Assembly: GCA_012845835.1 (NCBI GenBank)
Contig: JABAKD010000030.1
Coordinates: forward strand, 4,018,416 to 4,082,415
Origin: Undaria pinnatifida
Lineage: Eukaryota; Sar; Phaeophyceae; Laminariales; Alariaceae
DNA: 64,000 bases
Reading direction: 5' to 3'
Positions 1-11,725 of this stretch are shown here, piece after piece. Position numbers and translations under genes: made by a program. Under the pieces are notes generated by a model. It was not told the origin of the DNA and did not search any database. It worked only from the letters and a program-made list of their open reading frames with translations. Positions within the stretch are counted from its first letter, which is position 1. Each line of letters begins with the position of its first letter.

Positions 1-253
1 TACGCTATGTATCAACAAATCAATAGGCGTTTCTGCTTGCTCTGCCGACAAGAGGCATCTTTTTATACCAGGTGCCCGGTAAACCTGGCGTGATATACCC
101 GAGCACCATCACTGCTCGAGGACACAAAAGGGAATCTCGTCGACTATTCGTGTACAGTTTGTACCCAGGGGTCAACAGCGCCCGGTGACAAGCAAAAATA
201 AGCGTTCTCAACTACAGATTGCTCTAATCTGTACCTGGTAGAGAGCAATATAT

Positions 254-475
254 CAGGATCTTTCCCACGGGTCGGATCACTTCTCGCGGATCGCGGTAGG
301 GTCAAAGCAGCCCGATCCGACCCGACCCGACCCACCCGTGATATTTGAATAAATCTCCTGGTACGACCCGACCCCTTAGACTTCGAACAACCTTTTGACC
401 CGACCCGTCCCGCGAGCTTTTCAAAAACATCTTGACCCGACCGGTGGGCCGGGCCATGACCCGTGAAAAGCCCTG
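254..475. mobile_element. CCCGA-rich inverted-repeat element, copy 1
   Basis: About 220 bp with complementary ends: CAGGATCTTTCCCACGGGTC on the left, GACCCGTGAAAAGCCCTG on the right. The body is rich in GACCCGACCC. A MITE-like structure; no coding. Confidence 0.7.
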
Positions 476-503
476 CACTACACTACTGTAGAGGGCTATA
501 CAT

Positions 504-720
504 CAGGGATTTTCACACGGGTCGGATCACTTCTCGCGGATCGGGGCAGTGTCAGGGCGACCCGACCCGACCCGACCCACTCGTGACATTTAAAAAAATG
601 TCCTGATCCGACCCGACCCCTGAGATTTGGAACGACCTTTTGACCGGACCCTACCCTACCCGCGAGTATTAAAAACATATTGACCCGACCCGCGGGCCGG
701 GCCATGACCCGTGAAAAAAG
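504..720. mobile_element. CCCGA-rich inverted-repeat element, copy 2
   Basis: CAGGGATTTTCACACGGGTC at the left and GGCCATGACCCGTGAAAA at the right. The internal order is the same as copy 1 (GGATCACTTCTCGCGGATCG near the left end), so the two are a close direct pair. Confidence 0.75.
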
Positions 721-1049
721 AGCAATAGATACATACCTGGTGTATACCTGGTACAGCTTTTGCAAAGATGAGTTTCGACGAAATCTTCGATCTCATAGCT
801 GGAGTGTATTTTCATTTTTTATAATGTACCTGGCAGCTGGCAGCTTTCTAGTACGTAACAGGCGGGAAAAGCCGATTTGACCGACCCTTATAGAACCGCA
901 CCCACGTTTCCGGCGACAACTCGCTTTGAAGGAGTGTGGGATCATTCGGGCAGTTTTTTCAAGGGTTCAAAGACCCGAAAGCTCTTACCTTGCCCGCTCC
1001 TAAAGCGGGGTATCCCACTGTGGTTTATTGCATGGCCAAATCATCTTGC

Positions 1050-1180
1050 TGTATTTGTGACCACAGACTCTCCAGGAGGCATCGGCACGGACACTGGTTG
1101 TGCTGCACGTGGATGGGTGGAAAGATCAGATTAACGCCAAGCAAACACATACAATACTTCGATAGCGCATCATATGAGAC
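1050..1180 (+). repeat. Dispersed repeat family F copy
   Basis: GACCACAGACTCTCCAGGAG, CATCGGCACGGACACTGG, TTGTGCTGCACGTGGATGGG. Related copies are at 2325-2450 (+), 14085-14170 (-) and 35395-35470 (-). Confidence 0.65.
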
Positions 1181-1662
1181 CGTCTGTGCGTGACACGACG
1201 ACTGCCGTTGTCGATGCGTGTGCCGCAACGTCACCATCAGGAGACAGCCGAAAATTCTAAAAAAATCTATCGTCATGTATTATACGACCATCAGAAACCG
1301 GTTTTGTCACCCCCGTGGTTTCTCTTCGACATACCTGGTACCTGGTATCTGGTATATATAACCTACGAGGTAGTAAACGATACGTAGGATGAAGATGTTG
1401 ACGTAAACCCCGCAGTATGATTTGATACTCTGGGGCATCCGAGAGATAACGTGACGAAACACACGAAAACAACGACGCTTGCGGCGGCAACTGCCTTACG
1501 AGGTAGCCCGGGCTTCTGGACTACAAAAGCATGACAAAACGCATTATCTTACAGTGGAAACCCCGACTTAAAGCTATCCCGTGACAAGCCAGAACAAGAG
1601 TTCACAACCACGCATTGCTCTCATCTGTAGTGGGTGAAATACATGCTTTTAGCATAGGCGCG

Positions 1663-1845
1663 GCATGCCCATTTTTGACGGCCCTTTAGAGCCCCAAAAT
1701 GCGTCCCTATACTAACTTCAAGTCAAATTGTTCCCAAAATGAGTTTCCAGTGGTGGAACGCGTTAACCCCTTTAGAGCCCCCTCCCTATACTAAATCCAA
1801 GCAATTTTGTCCCCCAAAACGGGCTTCCAGTTGCAAAGGGGTTAA
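1663..1845 (+). repeat. Dispersed family A copies
   Basis: A partial copy (TTTAGAGCCCCAAAATGCG, 1684) is followed by a fuller one (TTAACCCCTTTAGAGCCCCC at 1768, GGGCTTCCAGTTGCAAAGGG at 1820). They are the same unit as the tandem in MnSOD intron 3. Confidence 0.7.
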
Positions 1846-2144
1846 GTCGCAAAAGCTCTTATCTTGGGCGCTCTTAAATGGGGGTATCCACTGCATCTCC
1901 AGTACAAAGAGTTGCGCGACACGCGGAGCTGCAATGTACGGAGATCTCCGACACGATACGCAGGTTCGTAATCTCCGACGCGCACGCCGGTTCATGCTAC
2001 GACTCGCACTACTGTTGCGTGGTCCCACCACTAGTAAATAGAAGAACGATAGGGCCACACATTTTGCATTGCATGGCCAGATCACCTTGCTGCTGTATTT
2101 TATAAAATTACTCCAACAACGTCAACTGCTGTTAGTTCGACAAA

Positions 2145-2215
2145 AAAATTAGGGTCGATACTCATATTTTGCAAGCTGCGTAATTCACCGGTCGCCCGTT
2201 TTCAGCAAGTTTTCA
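2145..2215 (+). repeat. Dispersed repeat family B fragment
   Basis: AGGGTCGATACTCATATTTT then GCAAGCTGCGTAATTCACCG and GTCGCCCGTTTTCAGCAAG. The same string order recurs at 4165, 16975 and 34380. Confidence 0.6.
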
Positions 2216-2324
2216 TCAAAACCCAATCAATACAGCAGTAATGGACACGAAGCCTGCAACGAACCGTGATGAAGACAATAACGTATTAAGGTGTCCTCAT
2301 GACGCGCAACTCCTGTCTTGTAGT

Positions 2325-2455
2325 TTGCGACCACAGAGCTCGTCTCTCGAGAAGGAGGCATCGGCGCGGACACGGACGCGGATACTGGTTGTGCTGCATG
2401 TAGATGGGTAGAAAGACCAGTTTAACGCGAAGAACACACACACCTGGCTCAGTTA
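2325..2455 (+). repeat. Dispersed repeat family F copy
   Basis: GACCACAGAGCTCGTCTCTC, GGAGGCATCGGCGCGGAC, TACTGGTTGTGCTGCATGTA, GATGGGTAGAAAGACCAG. Fullest copy of the family. Confidence 0.7.
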
Positions 2456-3148
2456 AGGTCCCCAGCTTTACCCGGGCCCTAAAAAGGCAAATGTATCGTA
2501 GACTTCGACCGCTCTCAGTCTGCTTTCGGGCGATAAATGTCAAGTATGCCAGCAGACGGCACTTTCACCCTTGGCAGACGCTGTCAAGGCCAACGCCTTG
2601 ACAGACAGCCTTGACGGCCAAAGACTTGGGACACAAAACATAATCGCCGTTTCAGGGGAACGCCTTACCATTTAGCTCAAGACATACCAATACAAGGGCG
2701 TTCCACACGAATCGATGAAGGCGTGTTCCACCAAGGGAGTACGGGACGTGCTGTTTCAGACGGATGGAAAGGCCTTGGCAGACAGCCTTGACTGACCGAC
2801 CGCTTGACGCTTGCCCATCTTTGATAGCTATCCCCTGGTACGTCTAATGGCCGCCAAAATAGCCACCTTTCTCCTCGTCTCTCCGCACTCACGGACTGCT
2901 GCGATGTGATTGGGCCACCTTTTCCTACGATGTACATACAAAAGGTCCACCACAACCCCCCCCTGAAGTTTCACCAATTCCAGGTCGCTGGTGGTGGTCG
3001 GCGACGGATATCGTATATATGTGGGTGCGCGCGACCAACGAAATGTAAAAATTTCAACACTTCGCATGGGGATTTGATAATTAGGGTTTGACCCCTCCGC
3101 CCTCCGCGCTGAGAATGATGGATGGGATGGTGAAGGTGGTGGTCTTAT

Positions 3149-3260
3149 GCGGCGCAGTTGTTGTTGTTGCTTTTCTCACATTAACTCGCATAATCAAGTA
3201 CGTGGTCACAGGACAGGCGCCAGTCACGCTGGAGTGGGACAATACCCCAGCAAGCACCGC
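3149..3260 (-). repeat. SINE-like (AAC)n-tailed repeat, partial copy
   Basis: Minus-strand copy whose tail is (GTT)n on the + strand at 3158. Shared core: ACTCGCATAATCAAGT, CGTGGTCACAGGACAGG and CCAGTCACGCTGGAGTGG. It is truncated after the core. Confidence 0.75.
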
Positions 3261-3658
3261 TGATCACTGAGCAGGCATAGTTGGGTATTATAGTCTGAAT
3301 CGGAAATGTACCAACAACTTCTTGTAGACAGCTATATACAGTCGTGGTCCCTCATTGGTGCGATGCCTTGCCAGATGACAATTCCCGCGTTATAGTGGGA
3401 CATCGCACTATTTGACATGGTATGATACCGTATTCGGTAGGACGAGGTCGTGACGAGCGATTTTCACCGCATTAAACTGGGACCCCGCACTAAAGAGCAC
3501 CACACTAACGCAGCACCGCGGGACGACGCCTCTACCTGGCACCTATGTAGCATGCACCTACTGCTGTAGCACCTAAAAGGGCCCTTGTCCCGTGACCATC
3601 GGCTAGATTATGGCGATGAAGAATATCAGTACATAGTCCGAGAACGGCGGTGATGTCG

Positions 3659-3894
3659 CAGCGTGTTGATGGCTCGCTTTGGCGAGAAAGCAGTCATCGG
3701 GAGACGTGCTGGTGGCAGCACAATCACAGCGTGTTAGTGGCTCGCTGTGGCGAGAAGGCAGTTATCCGGAGGCGTGTGTTGGTGGAAGCTACATCACAGC
3801 GTGTTGGTGGCCCCCTTTGGCGAGAAGGCAGTTATCGGGAGATGTGTGTTGGTGGGCGCGAAATCACAGCGTGTTGGTGGCTTGCTTTGGCGCA
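3659..3894 (+). repeat. 68-70 bp tandem repeat, 3.4 copies
   Basis: CAGCGTGTTGRTGGCTCGCT recurs at 3659, 3727, 3797 and 3867. Each is followed by TTTGGCGAGAAGGCAGTTAT and GGGAGACGTGTGTTGGTGG. All three + frames stay open across it, so open frames here are a by-product of the repeat. It abuts a SINE-like copy at 3898. Confidence 0.9.
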
Positions 3895-3897
3895 CTA

Positions 3898-4115
3898 CCG
3901 TTGTTGTTTGTTCCCACATAAACTCGCATGATCAAGTCCGTGGTCACAGGGCAGGTTCCAGTCACTCTGGAGTGGAAAAGCACCCCAGGGAAAAACGAAG
4001 CGAACCAAAAGTGGTACATATGATACTCGTGCACGCACATATATATCACAGCTGAAGCAATTCATGCATCCGCCAAACAAAAATAAACAAATGAAATCGG
4101 AAGTCAGCCTATGAA
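3898..4115 (-). repeat. SINE-like (AAC)n-tailed repeat
   Basis: Near full-length minus-strand copy: TTGTTGTTTGTTCCCACAT tail side, core GTCCGTGGTCACAGGGCAGG, then TATATCACAGCTGAAGCAAT and GAAATCGGAAGTCAGCCTA at the head side. Confidence 0.8.
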
Positions 4116-4139
4116 TACCTATTTCATAGAAACATTGTA

Positions 4140-4225
4140 ACGACGTCAGCTGTGAGTTCGGCGAATTTACGGTCGATACTCATCCTTGCAAGCTGTGCAC
4201 TAAATCGATCGCTCGTCTTCAGTAA
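4140..4225 (+). repeat. Dispersed repeat family B copy
   Basis: GACGTCAGCTGTGAGTTCGG, GGTCGATACTCATCCTTGCA, AGCTGTGCAC and CGATCGCTCGTCTTCAGTAA match family B. Confidence 0.65.
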
Positions 4226-5295
4226 GTTTCATGAATCAATACCTAATTTAAGATGACATTGTATTGTGTTACCGATCATGTATAACCAATGAACATACCA
4301 ACAATTATCTAAATACCTTCTTTTTTTAATGCATACCTGGTGTTAATACCTCGTACCCATTTTACGTACCGCCGAACGACGCCTGTACCTGGCACCGACC
4401 AGGTACTGCTGTGGTATACCTGGTACACCTGGTAGGGCCCCTGTCCCGTGACCACCGTAGATTGTGGCGATGGCGATGAAGAGTAACAAAGGCTGCACTT
4501 GGAATTCACAAGGCACAATCTCCAACGCTTCGGAGCCCCGTATCTGGTACTGCTGTACGTGGTACCAGCACAGCGTAGAGCGTGCCTAGTGCCGGTACGA
4601 GCACCAGTGTATCCAATAGACTAAGCAGATAAGTGCAGTTTTTTGTTTATTGTTACTGGTATTGGGTCGAAAGTCGAAAGCAATCGGTACTGGTAGATCA
4701 TCGTCGCCAGTAGTTGCTCGAAGGCAGGCCTTCTCGCATACTAGGTAGCAGTAAATAGTTCTTCAACTTCTGTACACAGCTGCGCCCTGAGGTGCAACTT
4801 GCGCTCTCAGCGCTTGACCACTTGCAAGTGCAACGCACACGGGCACTCCGCAGCACACACGGCGCACAGCAGGAAGCAGGCCGGTCCTAAGACGCCTTCT
4901 AGGTGTAGAGTTCGAACTGGTTATTATTACGAAAATAAAGATTCCTTCATGGAAATTGGAAACATGACCTACTGCTTGCTTTGCTCACCTTGAGAGCAAT
5001 CGCCGATTCGTCTGACGACATAATGGTGTGCCCTCCCACCAACCTCTCCTTAAAAGTCCTGGTTATATCAGGAAAATTGGGGAGGGTGCTCCTGTGCTTC
5101 TTCTGCTGCTGCCCAATGTTGTGCTCTGTGCGCTTCACTGGGCAGGTGTGCTTCATTGCTAGCTTCATTAAACGGCCCAGACCCCCCTCTCACAAAAAGC
5201 CTCCTGACACACGATCAAACCTGACATAAGTGCAGGTAGGTCATATTGTGGTTGTGGAACCTCTCTCTCAAAAGCACCACGAGCAAAGCTACACC

Positions 5296-8200
5296 ATGCT
5301 GTCCCGGTGAGCCCCTTCTACGCGCTGTGTACCGCGTATACCTGGGGGAAACTATTCCCCTGGTAGAGATATGTATTACTAGACACCGCAGCTTCACCAT
5401 GCAGTATTTTATCCCTACATACGGAGAGGTGGAAATCATTGTCGTTCTGTTGAACATTGAACCTCAGACTCTCGCTCTATCGTATACCCTCTGCTCTCTG
5501 CCTGCTGCGAGCAGAATCGCTTGCAATGCCGCGCGTCGCGCTCCTTCTTTTGGACGCCTTTTAGCAACGTCCACCGCTGTGCGGGCACCCGCAGTCCTCC
5601 CCGACCTGAGCTATGACTACGGAGAGCTGGAACCGGCCATCAGCGGCGAGATCATGAAGATTCACCACACCAAGCACCACCAGGCGAGTCAACCCTTTTT
5701 AGCAGCTGCCGAAATAATCGGCACTAATCCCAAGTAATTTACACCTCAAAACGCAGGTTCGGCTCACCTGGAGAAGCAGCGTTGCTGCTTGTGACGCAGT
5801 CCGCTTACACGTTACTGCAATCCGTCATAGGTGACCGTGAGACGAGGTATTAGGCTATCTGATTAACATCAGCAGATGCAACGTCGTAGTCGTTGGCTAG
5901 TTTTCTCGTGTGCGGTGCGCACAAGTAAAACTATTGCGCCCCGGTGTATGTTCTGTTACCGTTAACACGATTTACCAGGTGGCAGGTACCTTGCCTGGTA
6001 CCCACCCTCTGGTATCATTTACGAGTATACTGGTCCCTGGTACGCGCTGTAGATGGTCGCGAATCATAAGCGCAGGCGGTATCCGCCCTTTGACAAGTAA
6101 CCGAGATTTCTTATTCAAGAAAGGGCATGTCCTACACTAACTTCGGTATATGAGCTGTCCAATTTCTTGATTCCCGAACGTTTTGGCTAAGTTTCTCTTT
6201 GTTGAGGTTATTTTCTTGTGAGAGGACCGGTCGTGCCACCACACACTCATGCTGTACCAGCTTTGTTGGTCCTCTTCTCGTCTGAAATATTGACAAACAA
6301 CAACGCAATACGATGCGAGTCGACGAGGGAAGAAATAGCTGGGGTCTTCTCGCGATCAAAACGAAGGCGGATACCGTATTGGGGAAGGGGGAGAAGGGTC
6401 TGCTTACAGTGACCACGGATTTGAGTTGCGTCATGGGAGGGGAAAGGGGAAAGAAAAGTCCGAAGGTAATAGAAGGGGTGAGCAAAAAAACCAACAACGC
6501 ACCGGTATTATGTGAACCGGCTCCATTCCCCTCTGTGTGATGACATGCACTCAAGAGAACTTTAACTCCCTGCGCCTCCACGCTTTGAGTAAGGTACTGC
6601 TGGCGTGCCGCCACGACGTCGCGATCGACGACCCCTGACGCTAACGGTCTGCGTGCGCATGCATGCATAGGAGCTAATTTAAAAACCCGGGCATACGCCG
6701 GCCCGCGGTTTTGGGAAAACTCCCAGGTCGAGTCGGGTCGGGTCAGGTGTTGTTCGGTTTCATCATGGGTCGGGTCGAGGCGAATCAGGAAGTTCTTCAA
6801 ATCTCACGGGTCGAGCCGGGTCACCCCGACCCGATCCGACCCGCGAGAAGCGATCTGACCCGTAAAAATCCCTGCTAATTACTACTGTAGTTCATCAGAG
6901 CCTCCCCTTGGATAACCCGTGCTATTGTAATAGGCGTATATCAACAACCTTAACTTGGCCCTGGAGAAGCTCGCGGATGCCGAGTCGAAGGGCGACGTGA
7001 CTGCCATCGTGCAGCTGCAGGCGGCCATCAAGTTCAACGGCGGCGGCCACCTCAACCACTCCATCTTCTGGAAGGCGAGACACAACCACAACTTAGTATT
7101 AATAATACGATATACTACACGTAGTGAGTTGGCCGATGGTTGCCCCGCTCCTTCTTGGTGTTGCATGCTGCTTGCTGCAAAACCCCGCACGATATCGACC
7201 CCGTGAACGCGTGGGTGGGACACGACACGTCGTCCTGAAAGAAGGTAGAGCCCTGCCCTCGAGTCGAATGGAACTCCTCTGGAGCGTTTTGCAAAACTGA
7301 TATTGGGATGTTGTCGGATGGCCTCAGAACACGGCTGTTATTTCAGCAGCAAAAGTGACGGTCGGCAACAGGCCTACCTATCGATGTCCAGGCCTAGTTA
7401 TTTGTCGGCGGCAGGTAATGTATATATATATCTATATGCCGGGGGCGGACCCCCTACCCATGGATTCCAAAACGCAGCACGCGAGATGACCGACCCCCCC
7501 CGTCGAAAACCCGCCCCCCGCCGTCTGGGCTCTTAAACCTCCATTGCAGCCACCCCCGCCGCCGCGTTCGCCGCTGCCAAAGCTTGATGAAGTTCTTACA
7601 ACACAGGAAAAATTGCATCACCCGCCGGCACAAATGCAAATATTACTACACACCACTTTGCACGTAAATGCAAGGACCGTTTTGAATCGGTATGAATACC
7701 TCAATAGTCCCTATTTTTGCGTTCAGGGTGGTACCTGGCACAAGTTTGATTGGTGGTTCTTTCCAGCCGTTCACTCACCCGCAATGTAAGTACCACCGTA
7801 TAATGTATAGAACACATAGCATAAAGTTCTATTGGAGATGACGAAATAATAGCGCATTGTACCGCACCGCTCACCCGCGATGTAACTACCCCCGTACAAT
7901 GTATAGAAAACACAGCAGCATAAACTCCCATTGGAGACGACAAAATAACAACGCCTCCTGCCGCACCGCTCGCCCGCAATGTACAGGTACCACCATATTA
8001 TCATAGAAAACATAGCAGAAAGTGCTGTTGGAGATGCGCGAAATGATAGTGCCTTGTGCCGCACCGCTCGCTGTGTGTGCCGCCGTCTACCCTATTTTCG
8101 GCGTCGGTTGCATTATCATAACTCTGTCGAGAACCTTAACGCGTGCTACGATCGAGGTATCACTTGTTGGCGAAAATGTTTTATGAGTGACGGAGCTCCT

Positions 8201-9651
8201 TAACCCCGTTAGAGCCCCCAAACCCCTCCCTATACTAAAACCAAGTAATTTTGTCCCCAAAACGGGTTTCCAGTTGTAAAGGCGTTACTAACCTCTTTGG
8301 AGCCCCCGAATCCTCCCTATACTAACTACAAGTAAATATCGTCGAAAAGGGTTTCCGGTTGTAAAGGCGTCAACCCCTTTAGAGTCCCCAAACCCCTCCC
8401 TATACTAACTTCAAGTAAATGTGTGAAAAAAAGGGTTTCCAGCTGTAAAGGCGTTAACCCCTTTAGACCCTCCCTATACTAACTTCAAGTAAAATTGTCC
8501 CCATAAAGGGTTTCCAGCTGTTTTACAATACTGTTTTTTTTTGTAGGCCATGGTTTGGTCACGGGGTCGCGCTTTCAGTTTACTCTATTAACAAGTCATT
8601 TGTTGGGTGATGGAGCTCTTCCAGTGGTTACGAGCCTCGGGAAACAAATGGTGCACCTTTATCGTGGCGTATGTCCCTTTGCGCCCGCCCGCAAGTAGAG
8701 CGCCACGATGTACTCCGTATGCCTAATATTACTATTATACGCGCCGAACTAAGCCTCTAATCGAGATGATCGAATGAATAACCCCGTGTACCGCGCACCG
8801 CTGTGTACCGGCGTCTCGTTTCGGTGTCCGTTCCGTTTTTTTTTTTTAATGTCCAGAACCTTGCACCCGAGAGCCAGGGCGGTGGAAAGATGGTGACAGG
8901 AACCCTCGCCGACATGATCGAGGCGCAGTACCACTCCATGGGCGCGCTCACCGAGAAGCTGAGCGCGGCGTCGGTGGGCGTGCAGGGGTCCGGGTGGGGG
9001 TGGCTTGGGTACGACAAAGTCAACAAGCGGTTAGCGATCGCCACTTGCGCCAACCAGGTGCGCGTGTGCTTGTGTGTATTTCTTAGCGAAAGGAAAACAA
9101 AGAGACATCAATCCCAATGTTTACTACTTTGAATAATGAATTCTTGCATTTTGCGCCCCCCCCCCCCCCGCGCGCGCAGTTTTGAATTCGATTGTTTCTC
9201 TTTTTTTTTTTGGAGCAGGAGCGCACCGGGTTGGCTCTCTGTATTCTGAAATTCTCCGGATTTCGGTAAAAAAAGCTTCACGTGTAATCCTTACCCCTTG
9301 CCTAACCCCCCAATACATGGAAAGCGCGTAATGAGCGCCCAAATGTTGGAGGTGTCTCTACAAGGAGTAGGAATGGTGCTCCGTCTCCAAAGTGATGCGT
9401 GGCCAGTGGTCAAATGCCTAAGTATTGCAAACAACAAACGATGACCCCCACCCCCCTGAACATCCTCCGCCTGCCCTATTCAGGACCCCCTCGAAGCCAC
9501 GACGGGGCTGGTGCCTTTGCTGGGAATCGACGTGTGGGAGCACGCGTACTACCTCCAGTACAAGAACGTCCGACCGGACTACGTGAAGGGCATCTTCAAG
9601 GTCGTAAACTGGGCGGACGTGCAGGAGAGGCTCACTGCCGCTACCGCTTAG
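5296..9651 (+). CDS. SOD2: Mitochondrial manganese superoxide dismutase, 5 exons
   Basis: Converts superoxide to hydrogen peroxide and oxygen, most likely in the mitochondrial matrix. Coding exons: 5296-5306, 5515-5683, 6934-7074, 8857-9057 and 9484-9651 (stop TAG). They join in frame to 229 residues. The start is the ATG at 5296: its 11-nt exon ends in a GTGAGC donor and supplies MLSR to an Arg-rich, acid-free leader ([20 protein letters not shown]), a typical mitochondrial presequence. The mature part begins near [16 protein letters not shown]. Metal ligands are visible in order: His in KIHHTKHHQ, His in HLNHSIFW, and Asp and His in DVWEHAYY. The Gln in CANQDPLEA marks the Mn rather than the Fe subtype. 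Mature length of about 198 residues fits the family. Introns 1 and 4 are GT-AG; introns 2 and 3 can only be read in frame as GC-AG. Introns 2 and 3 are repeat-filled. Identity is very secure; exon 1 is inferred. Confidence 0.95.
6309..6500 (+). repeat. Dispersed repeat family D copy in MnSOD intron 2
   Basis: CGATGCGAGTCGACGAGGGA, GGAGAAGGGTCTGCTTA, GTGACCACGGATTTGAGTT and AAGGGGTGAGCAAAAA match 58718-58900 in the UPF0587 intron in the same order and orientation. Confidence 0.8.
6705..6874. mobile_element. CCCGA-rich element, copy 3, in MnSOD intron 2
   Basis: GTCGAGTCGGGTCGGGTCAG near the left and GACCCGCGAGAAGCGATCTG, then ACCCGTAAAAATCCCTG at the right. The left end is less certain. Confidence 0.55.
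7774..8890 (+). repeat. About 98-bp repeats related to the MnSOD exon 4 acceptor region
   Basis: Units begin at 7774, 7870 and 7969 (CTCACCCGCAATGTA type), and a fourth starts at 8067. Each contains TTGGAGATGACGAAATAATA and TGCCGCACCGCTC. The fourth runs on into a decayed match (GCCGCCGTCT...TCGAGAACCTT). The genuine 3' end of this intron at 8755-8862 has the same order: TCGAGATGATCGAATGAATA, CGCGCACCGCTGTG, CGGCGTCTC and CCAG|AACCTT. The array therefore appears to descend from the splice-acceptor segment of exon 8857-9057. An unrelated four-copy repeat lies between at 8199-8520. Confidence 0.7.
8199..8520 (+). repeat. About 84-bp tandem repeat (family A), 4 copies
   Basis: Units start near 8199, 8285, 8369 and 8448 with TTAACCCCTTTAGAGCCCC, then CCTCCCTATACTAACTTCAA and GGGTTTCCAGYTGTAAAGGC. 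It lies within MnSOD intron 3. Single copies of the same family occur at 1763-1845 (+), 18240-18350 (-) and 24025-24112 (-). Confidence 0.85.
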
Positions 9652-11079
9652 CTTAGCTCAAATCTCATCATGGCGCAACGAAAACTACACCTAAAGATCG
9701 CTCTTTGGCAACCGGAACTCAAATCGTATTCTGGCTTAGCGTAACAACAGCTGAGTTCGCTTTTTTTGGCTCACGGTAGTGCAATGGCTGAATGGCATTC
9801 TAGCGTATGTAGTGTAATAGCTGAAATCGCACGGACGTAGCAGCGGAAGATCGCATTGGCGTACCGGTAGTAGGTATTGCTGGGTAGTAGGTATAGCTCA
9901 CGTCGCACTCTGGCATGTCGGTGGTAGGTAGCGCAAAGCCGCGACGGCTATCACGCTGCAGATAGTGTCAACGTATCGGGCGGTGTGAGAGGAAGGGGAC
10001 TGGGGGAGGGGGGGGGGGGGGTATGGAGGGAGGCGGTATTGTCCGCTGTGCTGGTGGTTGCATCGCCTCCCACCCGTGAACCCTTACACCACTGCAATTC
10101 ATGACCTAACGCTATCTCCAAGTAGTTTGTCTCAAGAAGCATGGATACAGTTGTAAAGGAAGCTTCCCTTCTATGCAAACCCACAACAATTGTACGTAAA
10201 CGGATGCGTTTGGCCGTTCTTTGGACAGCGTCCAGCGGCATCGTTTGGAAGTATCTAGTCTCTCTACCGGTAGGATGTTATGTTGCGAGGGGAAAGGTCA
10301 GGGCAGGGCGGTCCAACTGTATCGCAACGGGCTGGTGCACCCTTTTGCAGGAGATTCGCCGGCCGCGCGAAGGGAGACTGTGGAGGGGGAGGGGGGGGGG
10401 GGGCGGGGGGTGGAAAGGATTTTTTTTGTGGAGGGAAGAGCGGGGAAAGAAATTTTGCTCTTCTTGCGCGCGTCGATTTTTCTCAAGAGCTGCAGTTCCG
10501 CACTGTACGTACGTAGCACAACTTCATTGCGAGGCATTATATACGAGGGATCACGCTTTTTTGTTTGGAGGTTGCGCTTGGTGGGAGGTGACGTTAATGT
10601 GACGAGCCGCCGACCAGTACCTTTTTCTTGTTATCTTCCGACGAGTGGGTAGAATTGGAGCTACCCTGAATCGACACCTGTGTAACGCGAACCACTTCTT
10701 TTTTTTCTTTTTTTTTTCACTGTTTTTTGGGCTGCTGTTGTTGCCTTTTAACGAAGGCCCTGCCGGCTGAACGCAGCGAACTCTACTCCCGCGATTCGGA
10801 AAATGCGGCGTAATCGGAAACGTTTCAGTCGACCAAACCGATCGTTGTCGCAAGGGTTCAGAGCCAGAAAGGCGCAATGGATCGCAAGCACCCGCCTCTG
10901 GAGAGCGCAACGTGGGTGGCAGTTTTTTTTTGTGGTGGGGGGCGGGAGCGGGGGCGTGAGGGGGCAAACGGCCCGCGTTGGGTACCCTTGTAACCCTTTC
11001 ACCACTCACTGCACAAACGATCCCACACTATCACAATAGTCACACCTCGGGCCGATCACGATCTAGATAATTTAATAAC

Positions 11080-11270
11080 GGATCATCTCTACAGTGTAGA
11101 TCCTATAGCTGCCGTTGTGAGGTGCTGTGCAGGATCTGTAGACTATATGTAGAGTTTAGATCCAAACCTGGAAACATGTACCAGATCATGCAGATCGCAC
11201 GGCTCCCGCCCGGTCCCATGAGCTAGATCATACAGATCATTCCTGGAAGATCTAGATTATCAAGTGGGTG
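11080..11270. repeat. Dispersed repeat family E copy (AGATC-rich)
   Basis: CAGGATCTGTAGACTATATG, AACCTGGAAACATGTACCAG and ATCATGCAGATC recur at 11600-11725 (+) and 22830-23010 (-). Confidence 0.6.
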
Positions 11271-11599
11271 TCGAGATAATCTGTCCGACGTGCGAATATT
11301 TCCAAGCAACTTTTCAAGATTTTTACTTTGACTGGCGCCACACTACTTGGTTTTAGTGTACGGGAACGATCGGTTTGACACCCTTGACTGACCGCTGGAC
11401 CTTTTTTCCCTTGGCTGGCCGTCTCTTGACATGTGTTCGGTCCTAAAGCGGTTAACATGGGCAGAAGATGCACAGCGTGTTCGGCGATGTAATCATTAAG
11501 ATCATGGCATCAAGCAAGGATCCCAAACCCCCCCATAAAAGTCCATGCCCAAAATTCTTGATTTCCAAATACAAAGCGGAAAAAGAACGCCTGGTTTAT

Positions 11600-11725
11600 G
11601 TTGTGCAGGATCTGTGTATAGTGCAGATCAAACCTAGGAAACGTGTGCCAGACTTGATCACTTGCAGATCATACGACTCCTAGCTGGCTACATGATCCAG
11701 GCTATGCAGATCCTGTTTTTCATAG
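11600..11725. repeat. Dispersed repeat family E copy
   Basis: GTGCAGGATCTGTGTATAGT, CAAACCTAGGAAACGTGTGC, CAGACTTGATCACTTGCAGA. It lies immediately before CCCGA-rich copy 4. Confidence 0.6.

Larger units (their letters stand above)
1..5295. other. Interval upstream of MnSOD, dispersed repeats only
   Basis: Apart from the listed repeats (CCCGA elements, families A, B and F, the 3659 tandem, SINE-like copies) and many TACCTGGTA-like strings, I see no exon that I can support. The MnSOD promoter should lie in the right end, but no confident TATA box or other element was identified. Confidence 0.5.

Noticed and set aside
3650-4055. Three overlapping + frames of 80-102 codons
   Set aside because: All come from the 68-70 bp tandem repeat and the adjoining SINE-like copy.
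10141-10652. Two overlapping + frames of about 150 codons
   Set aside because: They cross a G-run, overlap in two frames, and contain no recognisable motif.
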